NCBI RefSeq assembly: GCF_019968905.1
Contig: NZ_CP079946.1
Location: forward strand, 5,456,001-5,520,000
DNA from: Corallococcus sp. EGB
GTDB lineage: Bacteria; Myxococcota; Myxococcia; Myxococcales; Myxococcaceae
DNA: 64,000 nt
Direction of reading: 5' to 3'
Position numbers and translations under genes: made by a program. Below the pieces are notes generated by a model that saw nothing but the letters and a program-made list of their open reading frames with translations, searched no databases and was not told the DNA's origin. This document shows, in pieces, positions 1-8,231 of the stretch (position 1 is its first letter; each line of letters starts with the position of its first letter).

Positions 1-170
1 GCGTCAGCGCGCCGGTGGTGCATGACGAGCACCTCTTCGTGCTCACCGCGGACGGAAAGATGCTGATGGTGGGCAACGACAGCTGGAACAACGACACCGG
101 AAGCACCGCGGCCACGCGCTCGCGGGTCCTCTTCTGGGAGCCCGTGCCGGAAGGGCGGTTGCCGAAATGA
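1..170 (+). CDS. C-terminal fragment of a large protein, probably PilY1-like
   Basis: Only the last 55 or so codons are in the window. They read in the frame ending at the TGA at 168-170, with a tail containing DEHLFVLTADGKMLMVG followed by an N/D/T-rich stretch and ending EGRLPK. The strand-like 'vvhdehlfvltadGkml' segment is what the last blade of a beta-propeller looks like. The gene sits directly upstream of three minor pilin genes, and the stop overlaps the next start (ATGA at 167-170). In myxobacteria and pseudomonads the large gene of minor-pilin clusters is PilY1, an adhesin/mechanosensor at the pilus tip, so that is the likely identity. It is an inference from position; the fragment alone cannot prove it. 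Confidence 0.5.
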   Translation, partial: VSAPVVHDEHLFVLTADGKMLMVGNDSWNNDTGSTAATRSRVLFWEPVPEGRLPK

Positions 171-688
171 AGACCCGAACGCTCGCGGCCCGCCGCGGTG
201 TCGCGCTGCTGGAAGCGATGGTCGCGTCGGTGGTGCTCGTCCTCGGGCTGATGGCGGCCATGGCGATGATCCTGCAGACGAACCGCGCCAACCGCCGGAC
301 CCTCACCGACACGCAGGCGCAGACGCTCGCGGAGCAGTCGCTGGAGAACATCGTCTCCATGGGCTGCACGCGCTCACCGCCGTGCGGCAACATCGCCGCG
401 CTGGACGGCACGCGCTCCACGGTGTGGCAGACCGCCGCCGGGGCGGTGCTGACGTCGAAGCCCGTGGCGCCCGTCGTCGCGCGCGAATACGAAGTCTCGG
501 TGGACGTGGACGGCTCCGTGCAGGCGAGCCTCAACGAGAACGGCGCCGTCGGGGTGCCGGCCGTGAACCGCTCCCTCCGGGGGAAGGGCCCCGGGAACCT
601 CGTCAACGTGAGGGTCAGCGTCAGCTGGGCGGATCCCGCCCGGACCGGACGCCAGGTGGTGGTCCTCCAGACGCGGATGGCGCCATGA
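167..688 (+). CDS. pilV: PilV-type minor pilin (type IV prepilin)
   Basis: A 173-residue prepilin. The N terminus has a basic leader ending in Gly, then a hydrophobic helix with Glu at position 5 (G|VALLEAMVAS), the signature cleaved and N-methylated by prepilin peptidase PilD. The helix runs to about residue 40. Beyond it lies a short globular domain with two Cys residues (about residues 67 and 73) that could form a disulfide. The 'ALLEAMVA' core and size fit PilV, a minor pilin that primes assembly of the pilus tip with PilW, PilX and FimU. Its ATG overlaps the upstream stop and its stop overlaps the next ATG at 685, so it is translationally coupled in one operon. Confidence 0.85.
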   Translation: MKTRTLAARRGVALLEAMVASVVLVLGLMAAMAMILQTNRANRRTLTDTQAQTLAEQSLENIVSMGCTRSPPCGNIAALDGTRSTVWQTAAGAVLTSKPVAPVVAREYEVSVDVDGSVQASLNENGAVGVPAVNRSLRGKGPGNLVNVRVSVSWADPARTGRQVVVLQTRMAP

Positions 689-1875
689 GACGCAGGACTT
701 CACTCCAGCGGGGCTTCACGTTGGTGGAGCTGATGGTCGGCGCCGCGGTGTCCCTGGCGCTGATCGCCTTGGCCCTGGGCGCCAGCGTGCAGTTGCAGCA
801 GCGCTCGGCGCAGGAACAGCAGACGATGCTGGCGCAGGCCAACGGGCGCGCCCTCAAGGAGTTCCTCGTCTCCGAACTGCTCCGCGTCGGCGCGGGCATG
901 GGGAACGCGACGATGGTCTTCTCCCAGGGAGACACGCGCCAGGGCCTCACCGTGTGGACGGCGCCGGATTTGTCGGTGGGCCGGCCGCCCCTCCTCGCCG
1001 CGGATCCGGGCTTCAAGCTTCCGCCCGCGAGCGGCCCCTACGCGGGCATGGCCTCGGACGCGCTCCAGCTGTGGTGGGGCGACAGCCGGGGCCTCATCGA
1101 GTTGGATGACTGCCCGGGCGGCAAGGCCTACCGGGTGCGCGAGGGCGGCGCGGAGCGCTTCTGCACGGCGCCCTCGCCTCCCACGGAGCTGCAGCCTGTC
1201 GCGGGGCAGACCACGCCCGCGTTCCTGGTCAACGCCAGCCAGGCGCTGGCCTGCCACGTGGAGCTGCGGCAGGTGCAGGCCGGGGCCAGGGAGGTCTCCG
1301 CCTTCGCGGGCACGGGGACGCTGCGAACCCAGACCGGTCCCTGCGTGGACGCGCAGGACGCCGTGTGGGAACGCACGGGGTGGCTGCTGATGCGGGCCCA
1401 GGGCTCGGCATACCGGGTGAACTGGGCCTCGGGCGATCCCGTCCTCGAATACCTCGCTCCGGGGGCCACGACGTGGACCCCGGTGAGCCGCGACGTGGAG
1501 CGGCTGAAGGTCCGTCAGGGGCTCATCGACCTGTCCCAGCCGCAGCTGCCCCTGCGCTGGTTCCCGGACGCGGCGGCCGGCAGGCCCGGGCTGGATGCCT
1601 GCACGCGAGGCCAGGCGCCGTGCGCGGTGGACGCCGGGCCCGCGGACGCTCCCGAGGCGGCCCCTACGTCCGACGCGGAGCTGCTGCGGCTCCTCCAGGA
1701 GCGAGTCCGGTCCGTCGAGGTGACGCTCGTGGTGCGTTCGCCCCGGCGCGATCAGGCCTCCGTCCAGGCGGGCGAGACCGATGAAGACGGCTTTCCGCGG
1801 GATGGCTATCGCCGTCGCACCCTCACCTTCCGGGTCAGCCTCCGCAACCCGGCCATCGCGGGACGGGTGCCATGA
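685..1875 (+). CDS. pilW: PilW-type minor pilin
   Basis: A 396-residue prepilin. The start at 685 is chosen because it overlaps the upstream TGA (ATGA) and puts the prepilin signal at the N terminus: RRRTSLQRG|FTLVELMVG, with the conserved Glu5 after the cleaved Gly. A longer open frame extends upstream but has no pilin signal there. The large C-terminal domain (residues 40-396) has several Cys residues and ends in a beta-rich segment. Length and the FTLVELMV motif fit PilW, a minor pilin of the tip complex. It lies between the PilV-like and FimT-like genes with overlaps on both sides, so all are probably co-expressed. Confidence 0.82.
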   Translation: MRRRTSLQRGFTLVELMVGAAVSLALIALALGASVQLQQRSAQEQQTMLAQANGRALKEFLVSELLRVGAGMGNATMVFSQGDTRQGLTVWTAPDLSVGRPPLLAADPGFKLPPASGPYAGMASDALQLWWGDSRGLIELDDCPGGKAYRVREGGAERFCTAPSPPTELQPVAGQTTPAFLVNASQALACHVELRQVQAGAREVSAFAGTGTLRTQTGPCVDAQDAVWERTGWLLMRAQGSAYRVNWASGDPVLEYLAPGATTWTPVSRDVERLKVRQGLIDLSQPQLPLRWFPDAAAGRPGLDACTRGQAPCAVDAGPADAPEAAPTSDAELLRLLQERVRSVEVTLVVRSPRRDQASVQAGETDEDGFPRDGYRRRTLTFRVSLRNPAIAGRVP

Positions 1876-2552
1876 AGGGGCCCCGTGACTCGCACGAGGC
1901 TCCGATGAACGGCGCGCGCGGGATGACGTTGCTGGAGTTGATGGCGGTGCTGGCCGTGTTCGCCCTGATGACGACGCTGTCGGTGGCGGGCATGCGCGGC
2001 AACCTGGAGCGCCGGCGCGAGAGCGGTGCCTCGCGCGAGCTGGAGTCCGCGGCGCTGGAAGCGCGCCAGCGGGCCCAGGCCACCAACCAGCCCATCCGCT
2101 TCGTCGTGGACGCGAACGCGCGGCAGGCGAATGGAACGACAGGCAGCGTGGCCCGCTGGGAGCGGCCGGTGTGTGACAACACCTGGGACAGCGACTCCTG
2201 CCCGGCCACGCGCTGCCTGACGAAGACGTGCCGCCAGGACCCGTCGTGCTGCGACGAGACGGGCGACGACATCCCACTCCCCCCGTCGATGAATGCCTCC
2301 CAGGTGAGCGGGCTGTGCTTCCTGCCCGCGTCGGGACGGGCCGTGCGCGCCGAGGGGGACCTGAGCTGCCTGCGCACGAGCCGCGGGCTTCCTGACGCGC
2401 TCGCGGCGGCCACGCCCGGGACGCTGAAGCTCACCTATTCGTCAGGGCGCGTGCCCACGCTGTTCCGGGTCGAGGGACTGACGGGCATGGTGAGCGTGCT
2501 CGACTGCGACGCGCCGTCCGCGAGCGCCTACGCGGGCAAGGGGTGCCCGTAG
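1872..2552 (+). CDS. FimT/FimU (GspH-type) minor pilin
   Basis: 226 residues. The pilin signal is ARG|MTLLELMAVLAVFALM, with the helix at about residues 18-40. The first ATG overlaps the upstream stop (1872-1875) and gives a 17-residue leader; an in-frame ATG at 1905 would give a more usual 6-residue leader, so the true start is uncertain. The globular part has a pronounced Cys-rich patch (residues about 97-135, with CPATRCLTKTCRQDPSCC), which is more cysteines than most FimT/GspH proteins carry and suggests several disulfides. The GspH-like region fits a minor pilin at the tip of the pilus. It is the last gene of the operon. Confidence 0.8.
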   Translation: MKGPRDSHEAPMNGARGMTLLELMAVLAVFALMTTLSVAGMRGNLERRRESGASRELESAALEARQRAQATNQPIRFVVDANARQANGTTGSVARWERPVCDNTWDSDSCPATRCLTKTCRQDPSCCDETGDDIPLPPSMNASQVSGLCFLPASGRAVRAEGDLSCLRTSRGLPDALAAATPGTLKLTYSSGRVPTLFRVEGLTGMVSVLDCDAPSASAYAGKGCP

Positions 2553-2736
2553 CCGGTCTGCTGCCCGCTTCCGTGCCTCCCCCGGAAGTCGGCACCTTGA
2601 GTTCAGGCGCGGAATCATCAACATTGGCGGTTCACGCGTGCTTCCGGGATTGCCCGGGAGCCTGCCTGCTCACACTGGCAGCAACATCTCCCCGCGCCGG
2701 CCTCACGGTTCCGGCGGACGCCTTCGCGAGAACTCC

Positions 2737-4326
2737 ATGCTCGACCGCCCGATGTACCTGAAGCCCGATGTCGCCATCGAGCCGCTGTTCAACCAGTGGT
2801 ACGTCTGGTGGTACCTCATCTCCCCCGCCACCGCGCCGCTGTTCATCTCCCGCCTGCACCTGAAGCTGATGCAGTCGTTCGTGGCGAACCCGGACGTGCA
2901 CGTGGCCGCGCTCCAGAACCCGGCGCTGATGGGCGGCCCCTTCATCAACCACCCCGTGTCGCGCGTGAACGAGGTGAAGGCGCTGCTCGACCGCACCACC
3001 CGCGAGCAGGCGGACATGCTGGCCTACACCAAGGCCGTGTCGGACCTGGAGCAGCTGCTGGCCAGCGCCAAGGGTGAATCCCTGGAGCCGCTCTACGCCA
3101 AGGTGCCGGACATCCTCCGCGGCTACGTGGAGCTGCACTACGACCTGGCCCACCGCGCCAACGCCCGCATCATGGAGCCGCTGCTCTACCGCAGCAGCTT
3201 CTACAAGGAGTCGTCGCAGAGCATCTCGCTGATGCGCGTAGGCGGTGACGCCCGCAAGTACGTCTTCAGCACCCCGCGCCTGGAGGGCGATTCGCCCCTC
3301 TGGCTCCAGGTGCCCTACCGCCACGAGGGCATCGACGCGCTCTTCCGCATGCGCCACACGCCGGGCAGCCCCGGGCAGGTGGCGGAGATGCTGGGCGTGC
3401 CTTCTTCCGCCGCGGAGGCGTTCGCGGACCTCTTCACGGAACAGGCCCCGCGCAAGCACGAGCCGTACACCGGCTCCGGCGTGCGCGTGCGCTACTTCGG
3501 CCACGCGTGCGTGCTGATGGAGACGCGCGAGGTGTCCGTCCTCACCGACCCCGTCATCAGCTACGAGCACCCCACCGCGCAGGGCCGCTACACCCATGCG
3601 GACCTGCCGGAGAAAATTGACTACGTCCTCATCACCCACGGCCACGCGGACCACCTGATGATGGAGACGCTGCTGCAGCTGCGCCACCGCATCGGGACCA
3701 TCGTGGTGCCCCGCTCGAACGCGTACTCGCTGGCGGACCCCTCGCTGCGCCTGGTGCTGGAGAAGACGGGCTTCCGCAACGTCGTGGAGATCGACGACCT
3801 GCAGGAGATCCAGATCCCCGGCGGGTCGCTGATGGGCATCCCCTTCATCGGCGAGCACAGCGACCTGGCGGTGCAGGCGAAGACGGCGCACCTGGTGCGG
3901 CTTGCGGGCCGTTCCCTGCTGATGGCCGCGGACTCCAACGCGCTGGAGCCGCGCATGTACCAGCACCTCACGGAGCTGGTGGGCCCGCTGGACGCGCTCT
4001 ACCTGGGCATGGAGTGCGAGGGCGGCCCGATGAGCTGGATGTACGGCCCGCTGCTCACCCAGCCGCTGCCTCGCAAGATGGACCAGTCCCGGCGGCTCAA
4101 CGGCTCCGACAGCGCCCGCGCGACGGAGATCCTCAACCACCTGAGTCCCAAGGAGGTCTTCATCTACGCCATGGGCCAGGAGCCCTGGCTGCGCCACGTG
4201 ATGGTGCTCCAGTACGACGAGTCCGCGCCCCAGATGATCGAGTCGAACAAGTTCATCGACGTCTGCAAGGGCCGCGGAATCCCCGCCGCGCGCCCCTTCC
4301 TGAGCATGGAGCGCATCCTGGAGTAG
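2737..4326 (+). CDS. CmlA-type MBL-fold di-iron oxygenase (putative beta-hydroxylase)
   Basis: 529 residues from the ATG at 2737; an open frame runs 33 codons further upstream but is not protein-like. The N-terminal part (about 1-260) contains YLKPDVAIEPLFNQWYVWWY and FVANPDVHVAAL, which resembles the arch domain of CmlA, the chloramphenicol-pathway enzyme that hydroxylates a carrier-bound amino acid using a di-iron centre in a metallo-beta-lactamase fold. The C-terminal MBL domain has ITHGHADHL, then GEHSDL and AADSN, which supply the expected His, Asp and Glu ligands. CmlA is about 530 residues, so length also matches. No NRPS or cysteine-bound substrate carrier is adjacent, so the substrate is unknown. 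A stand-alone MBL hydrolase is the alternative. Confidence 0.72.
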   Translation: MLDRPMYLKPDVAIEPLFNQWYVWWYLISPATAPLFISRLHLKLMQSFVANPDVHVAALQNPALMGGPFINHPVSRVNEVKALLDRTTREQADMLAYTKAVSDLEQLLASAKGESLEPLYAKVPDILRGYVELHYDLAHRANARIMEPLLYRSSFYKESSQSISLMRVGGDARKYVFSTPRLEGDSPLWLQVPYRHEGIDALFRMRHTPGSPGQVAEMLGVPSSAAEAFADLFTEQAPRKHEPYTGSGVRVRYFGHACVLMETREVSVLTDPVISYEHPTAQGRYTHADLPEKIDYVLITHGHADHLMMETLLQLRHRIGTIVVPRSNAYSLADPSLRLVLEKTGFRNVVEIDDLQEIQIPGGSLMGIPFIGEHSDLAVQAKTAHLVRLAGRSLLMAADSNALEPRMYQHLTELVGPLDALYLGMECEGGPMSWMYGPLLTQPLPRKMDQSRRLNGSDSARATEILNHLSPKEVFIYAMGQEPWLRHVMVLQYDESAPQMIESNKFIDVCKGRGIPAARPFLSMERILE

Positions 4327-4383
4327 TCCGCCCGCTCCCGGTGGCGCCCCCTCCCCGGAGGCAGGGCGCCCCGGGGAGGCGCG

Positions 4384-6798
4384 TCACGCCTTGGGCCAGG
4401 TGAAGCGGAACGCCGCTCCCTCGCCCGGCACGGAGTCCACCCAGGCGCGGCCGCCGCGGGTCTCGACGATCTTCCGCACCACGGACAGCCCGATGCCGGT
4501 GCCCTCGACCTTGTCGCGGCTCTCCAGCGTCTGGAAGATGCCCCAGATGCGCTCGTGGAACTCCGGCGCGATGCCCGGGCCGTTGTCGGCGACGGTGAAC
4601 TCGTACTGCTCGCCCGCGTCGCGCCACGTCACCTGGATGCGCGGATCCGGCCGGTGCAGCCGGGTGAACTTGAGGGCGTTCGCGATGAGGTTCAGGAACA
4701 CCTGCTGCAACTTCACGCGCTCGGCGCTCACCGTGGGCCCGCCCGGCTGCACCTTCACCTCCACTTCGGGCGGCGGGGCCAGCAGCTCCACCACCTCCTT
4801 GAGGAGGGCGCCGGTGTCCACCGCGGTCGGCTCGCTCAGCTTGCCCGCGCGGGCATAGGTGAGGATGCCGTCGATCAGCGCCTCCATGCGGTGCACGCGG
4901 CCGTGCAGCAGCGTGATGAACTCGCGCGCCTCGCCGGTGAGGTGGGTGCCCAGCTCCTCCTTGAGCCACTCCGCCAGGTTGGCGATGCCCCGCAGCGGCG
5001 CCTTGAGGTCGTGGGAGGCCACGTAGGCGAATTGATCCAGCTCGCGGTTGGACTGCTCCAGCGCCTGGGTGAGCCGCACCAGCTCCCGCATCCGCTCCTC
5101 CGCCTGCTGGCGGGCCCGCACCATGTCGGTGACCTCCACCGCGTGGGTCATCACGCCGAAGGTGGCCCCGTCCTCGTCGGTGAGCGGCTGGTAGACGAAG
5201 TTGAAGTACGTGTCGTCCACCCGGCCGAAGCGCTCGACCCGCACGGGCACCTCGTTCCCGACGACGGCCTGCTTCGTGGCGTACACCTGATCATAGAGTT
5301 CGAAGAGCCCCTGCCCCGCCAGGTCCGGGAAGGCGTCCGGGATCGTCTTCCCCACCAGGGGCCGGTTGCCCGTCACCTGCGCATAGCCCGGGTTGACGAC
5401 CTGGATGACGTGCTGGGGCCCGCGGGCCACCATGATGGCGGCGGGCGCCTGCATGAAGACCTGCGTCAGCCGGTTGCGCTCCAGCTCCAGCTGCTGCTCC
5501 AGGCGGTGCTGCTGGGTGATGTCCCGCAGGGTGAGCACCACGCCCAGATGGACGCGGGCGTCGGTGTACACCGGGACGGCGCTGCCCTGGACGCGCAGCT
5601 TGTGGCCATCAGGCGTGCGGATGATCCACACCTCGTTGAGGACGCGCTCCCCCCGCCCCGCCCGCGCCGAGGGCAGCTCGTCGGCGGAGAGCGGCGTGCC
5701 GTCCACCCGCTCCTGCCGGAAGCCCTGGGTGTCGAAGGTCTCCCCCTCGCCCAGCCCCGGGTAGAGGGTCCGGGCCATCTCGTTGAGGAAGCTGACCCGG
5801 CCCGCCGGGTCGAACGTGAGCACCGCGTCCGCGATGTGGCCCAGCATCGCGGCGCGCTCGGCGGCGAGCGCCTCGATGCTCCTGCGGGCCAGCACCTGCT
5901 CCGTGGTCTCCACCGCGTGCGCCATGATGCCGAACACGCTGCCGCTCGCGTCCTTGAGGGGCTGGTAGACGAAGTCCACGTAGACGTCCTCCACGACGCC
6001 GGTGCCCTTGCGGTCCAGCCGGACCAGCGCGTCGTGCGCGATGTACGGCTGGCCGCTCGTCCTCACGGAGTCGAGCAGCTCCCGGAAGCCCTGATCCGCG
6101 ATCTCGGGCAGGGCCTCCGTCACCGGCTTGCCCAGCAGGTCCCGGTTGCCCGTCAGCTGCTGGTACAGCGGGTTGGACACGCTGAAGCGGTGGTCCGGCC
6201 CCTCCAGCACGGCGATGATGGCCGGAGCCTGCATGAAGACCTCGTACAGGCGCTCGCGCTCCGCCCGCGCCTCCGCCAGCGCGCGGTCGCGCTCCTTGCG
6301 CGCGCGGACCTCCCGGGTCACGTCGAAGATGGAGACGAAGACGCCGCCCACGGCGCCCGTCTCGTCGCGGACCGGGCTGTAGCAGAGCGTGAGGTAGAAC
6401 TCCTCCGGGTGGCCGTGCGGCTCGAGCGGGTACATCCGCTCCTCGAACGTGACCGTCTCCCCGTTGAAGATGCGCGGGTAGATGGCCTCGTTGATGTGCC
6501 ACACCTCCGGCCAGCACTCCTTGTTGCCCTGCCCCAGGCCCCCAGGGTGCTTGCGGCCCATGAGCAGCCGGTACCCATCGTTGTAGAACTGGTAGAGCTC
6601 CGGTCCCCACAGGACGATGAGCGGGAACTGGGAGCCCAGCACCATGCTCACCGCGGTCTTCAGGCTCTGGGGCCAGGCGTCCACGGGCCCCAGCGGGTGC
6701 GTGCTCCAGTCCTTCGCCCGGCACAGCGCGCCCAGCTCTCCGCCGTTGGCGAAGACCCGCTCGGCCGCGTCGGCTCCCGGCTTCCACTGCACGGTCAT
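4384..6798 (-). CDS. Multi-PAS sensor histidine kinase
   Basis: 804 residues, cytosolic (no membrane segment seen). Domains in order: a PAS-like sensor at about 60-165 (PLIVLWGPELYQFYNDGY, ending in a PAC 'FVSIFDVT' element), PAS 2 (about 185-305), PAS 3 (about 315-430), PAS 4 (about 440-560), a dimerisation/phosphoacceptor domain with His in YVASHDLKAPLRG (near residue 600), and a HATPase domain with NALKF, DNGPGIA and GTGIGLSVV boxes. PAS 2 and PAS 4 resemble each other (FMQAPA, ..FVYQPL, ..HAVE.T), indicating internal duplication. It should autophosphorylate in response to an unknown cytosolic cue. It is encoded 1 nt downstream of a single-domain response regulator, its likely partner. Confidence 0.9.
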   Translation of the reverse strand: MTVQWKPGADAAERVFANGGELGALCRAKDWSTHPLGPVDAWPQSLKTAVSMVLGSQFPLIVLWGPELYQFYNDGYRLLMGRKHPGGLGQGNKECWPEVWHINEAIYPRIFNGETVTFEERMYPLEPHGHPEEFYLTLCYSPVRDETGAVGGVFVSIFDVTREVRARKERDRALAEARAERERLYEVFMQAPAIIAVLEGPDHRFSVSNPLYQQLTGNRDLLGKPVTEALPEIADQGFRELLDSVRTSGQPYIAHDALVRLDRKGTGVVEDVYVDFVYQPLKDASGSVFGIMAHAVETTEQVLARRSIEALAAERAAMLGHIADAVLTFDPAGRVSFLNEMARTLYPGLGEGETFDTQGFRQERVDGTPLSADELPSARAGRGERVLNEVWIIRTPDGHKLRVQGSAVPVYTDARVHLGVVLTLRDITQQHRLEQQLELERNRLTQVFMQAPAAIMVARGPQHVIQVVNPGYAQVTGNRPLVGKTIPDAFPDLAGQGLFELYDQVYATKQAVVGNEVPVRVERFGRVDDTYFNFVYQPLTDEDGATFGVMTHAVEVTDMVRARQQAEERMRELVRLTQALEQSNRELDQFAYVASHDLKAPLRGIANLAEWLKEELGTHLTGEAREFITLLHGRVHRMEALIDGILTYARAGKLSEPTAVDTGALLKEVVELLAPPPEVEVKVQPGGPTVSAERVKLQQVFLNLIANALKFTRLHRPDPRIQVTWRDAGEQYEFTVADNGPGIAPEFHERIWGIFQTLESRDKVEGTGIGLSVVRKIVETRGGRAWVDSVPGEGAAFRFTWPKA

Positions 6799-6799
6799 G

Positions 6800-7231
6800 T
6801 CAGGGCATCTCCACGAGGGTCCAGTACTTGTTGAGCGTGGCCATGACCTCCACGAAGTTGATGAAGGTGACGGGCTTGAGCAGGTAGCCGGCGACGTTCA
6901 GGTTGTACGCGTCGATCTTGTCGCGCTCGTCCGCGGACGTGGTGAGCACCACCACGGAGATGGTCCGCAGCTCCGGATCCGCGCGCAGCACGCGCAGGAA
7001 CTCGATGCCGTTCATCTTCGGGAGGTTCAAGTCCAGCAGCACCAGCCGGCGCCCCTCGGGCACCGCGCCGTTGCGCAGCATCTCCAGGCCCTCCAGGCCG
7101 TTGGTGGCCACGTAGAGCGGGTTGGCAATGTGGTTCTTCTGGAAGGCGCGGCGGACGTTCATCACGTCCACTTCGTCGTCTTCCACCAGCAGGATGTGCA
7201 GCGTCCGGTCGCCGGCGGTAGCGGTGGTCAT
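6800..7231 (-). CDS. Single-domain response regulator (Rcp1/CheY-like)
   Basis: 143 residues from the ATG at 7231, the first Met before the receiver domain; earlier in-frame starts add a poor sequence. One receiver domain fills the protein: acidic pair in LLVEDDEVD, phosphoacceptor Asp in LVLLDLNLPKMNG, Thr/Ser switch in VVLTTSADERD and Lys in YLLKPVTF. There is no output domain. The insert after the acidic pair and the 'LNLPKMNGIEFL' motif are typical of the Rcp1 group that partners phytochrome-like and multi-PAS kinases. It is the first gene of a two-gene operon with the kinase at 4384-6798, and is transcribed away from the paralogous kinase at 7446. Confidence 0.9.
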   Translation of the reverse strand: MTTATAGDRTLHILLVEDDEVDVMNVRRAFQKNHIANPLYVATNGLEGLEMLRNGAVPEGRRLVLLDLNLPKMNGIEFLRVLRADPELRTISVVVLTTSADERDKIDAYNLNVAGYLLKPVTFINFVEVMATLNKYWTLVEMP

Positions 7232-7445
7232 CTCAAGCCTTTCGAGCCTGCGCGGCATCCAGACCCAAGAGGAGCCCGAGCACGCTGGCATCTAGCGTTC
7301 GCTTTCGGGCGGATATCAGGCACCTTGGGGCGACTGTCCGCTTTGTGACGCGATTCCCCGCACGCCCGCCCGGGAGGCCGCCTGGGGAGTGTCGTCTGCT
7401 CATCACTCCGCGCCCGCGGGTTGAGGGCCCGCGCGCGGGGACGGT
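7232..7445. promoter_or_regulatory. Divergent intergenic region between two two-component clusters
   Basis: 214 nt between the receiver gene (minus) and the short histidine kinase gene (plus). It must hold promoters for both directions. I see no clear sigma-70 or sigma-54 consensus and no strong inverted repeat. Confidence 0.4.
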
Positions 7446-8231
7446 ATGGCGAAAGGCCCTGTGCGCCGTTCCCCTCCCAAGGATGACTCCCAGAAGACCC
7501 AGCAAGAGCTCATCGAGGAGCTCCAGGGCCTGCGCAGGGCCCTGCGGCAGAACAGCGCCGACCTGGAGCAGTTCAGCTACGTGGCCAGTCACGACCTCCG
7601 GGCTCCGCTGCGGGGCATCTCCAACCTGTCCCAGTGGCTGGAGGAGGACCTGGGGCCACAGCTGCCCCAGGCGACGCGCAGGCAGATGGAGCTCTTGCGA
7701 GGGCGCGTGCAGCGGATGGAGGCGATGCTGGATGGCCTCCTGGACTACAGCCGGGCGGGCCGCGTCCGCGACAAGCCGGAGCCGGTGCGGGTGGACCGGC
7801 TGATCCACGAGACGCTGGAGCGGCTGTCCCCGCGTCCGTCCGCTCGGCTGGAGGTCGGCTCCGGGATGCCGGAGCTCGTCACGGAGCGCTCCGCGTTGCA
7901 GCAGGTCTTCCACCACCTGCTCTCGAACGCGCTGAAGCACGCGGGCCGCGAGGACGTGCGGATCCGCGTGGAGGTGGAGGCCACGCCCGCTGCCCATCGC
8001 TTCTCCATCGCGGATGACGGCCAGGGGATCTCCCCCCGCTACCACGAGAAGATCTGGAACCCGTTCCAGACGCTCGTCTCGCGCGACAAGGTGGAGGGCG
8101 CCGGCATGGGCCTGTGTGTCGTCAGGAAGCTCGTGGAGGCTCGCGGCGGCCAGGCCTGGGTCGAGTCGGCCGAAGGCGCAGGCGCCACGTTCCACTTCAC
8201 CTGGCCCGTGTCAGAGGAACGCCTCACGTGA
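7446..8231 (+). CDS. Sensorless histidine kinase (HisKA-HATPase)
   Basis: 261 residues. After a 35-residue coiled-coil lead-in comes the phosphoacceptor region with YVASHDLRAPLRG (His near residue 45) and a HATPase domain with NALKH, DDGQGIS and GAGMGLCVV boxes, ending FHFTWPV. There is no sensor domain. The catalytic part is very similar in wording to the C terminus of the kinase at 4384-6798 (for example SRDKVEG and FQTL in both), so one arose by duplication and loss or gain of PAS domains. The stop overlaps the GTG of the next gene, suggesting coupling to the large hybrid kinase. Its input probably comes through a partner protein. Confidence 0.88.
   Translation: MAKGPVRRSPPKDDSQKTQQELIEELQGLRRALRQNSADLEQFSYVASHDLRAPLRGISNLSQWLEEDLGPQLPQATRRQMELLRGRVQRMEAMLDGLLDYSRAGRVRDKPEPVRVDRLIHETLERLSPRPSARLEVGSGMPELVTERSALQQVFHHLLSNALKHAGREDVRIRVEVEATPAAHRFSIADDGQGISPRYHEKIWNPFQTLVSRDKVEGAGMGLCVVRKLVEARGGQAWVESAEGAGATFHFTWPVSEERLT

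Noticed and set aside
2553..2736. Sigma-54-like promoter (TCGGCAC ... GTTCAGG) between the pilin and CmlA-type genes.
   Set aside because: The second element lacks the invariant GC at -12, and the spacing is wrong.
4344..4382. Imperfect GC-rich hairpin between the CmlA-type gene and the PAS kinase gene as a terminator.
   Set aside because: The stem has a bulge and large loop and there is no T-run; too weak to list as a feature.
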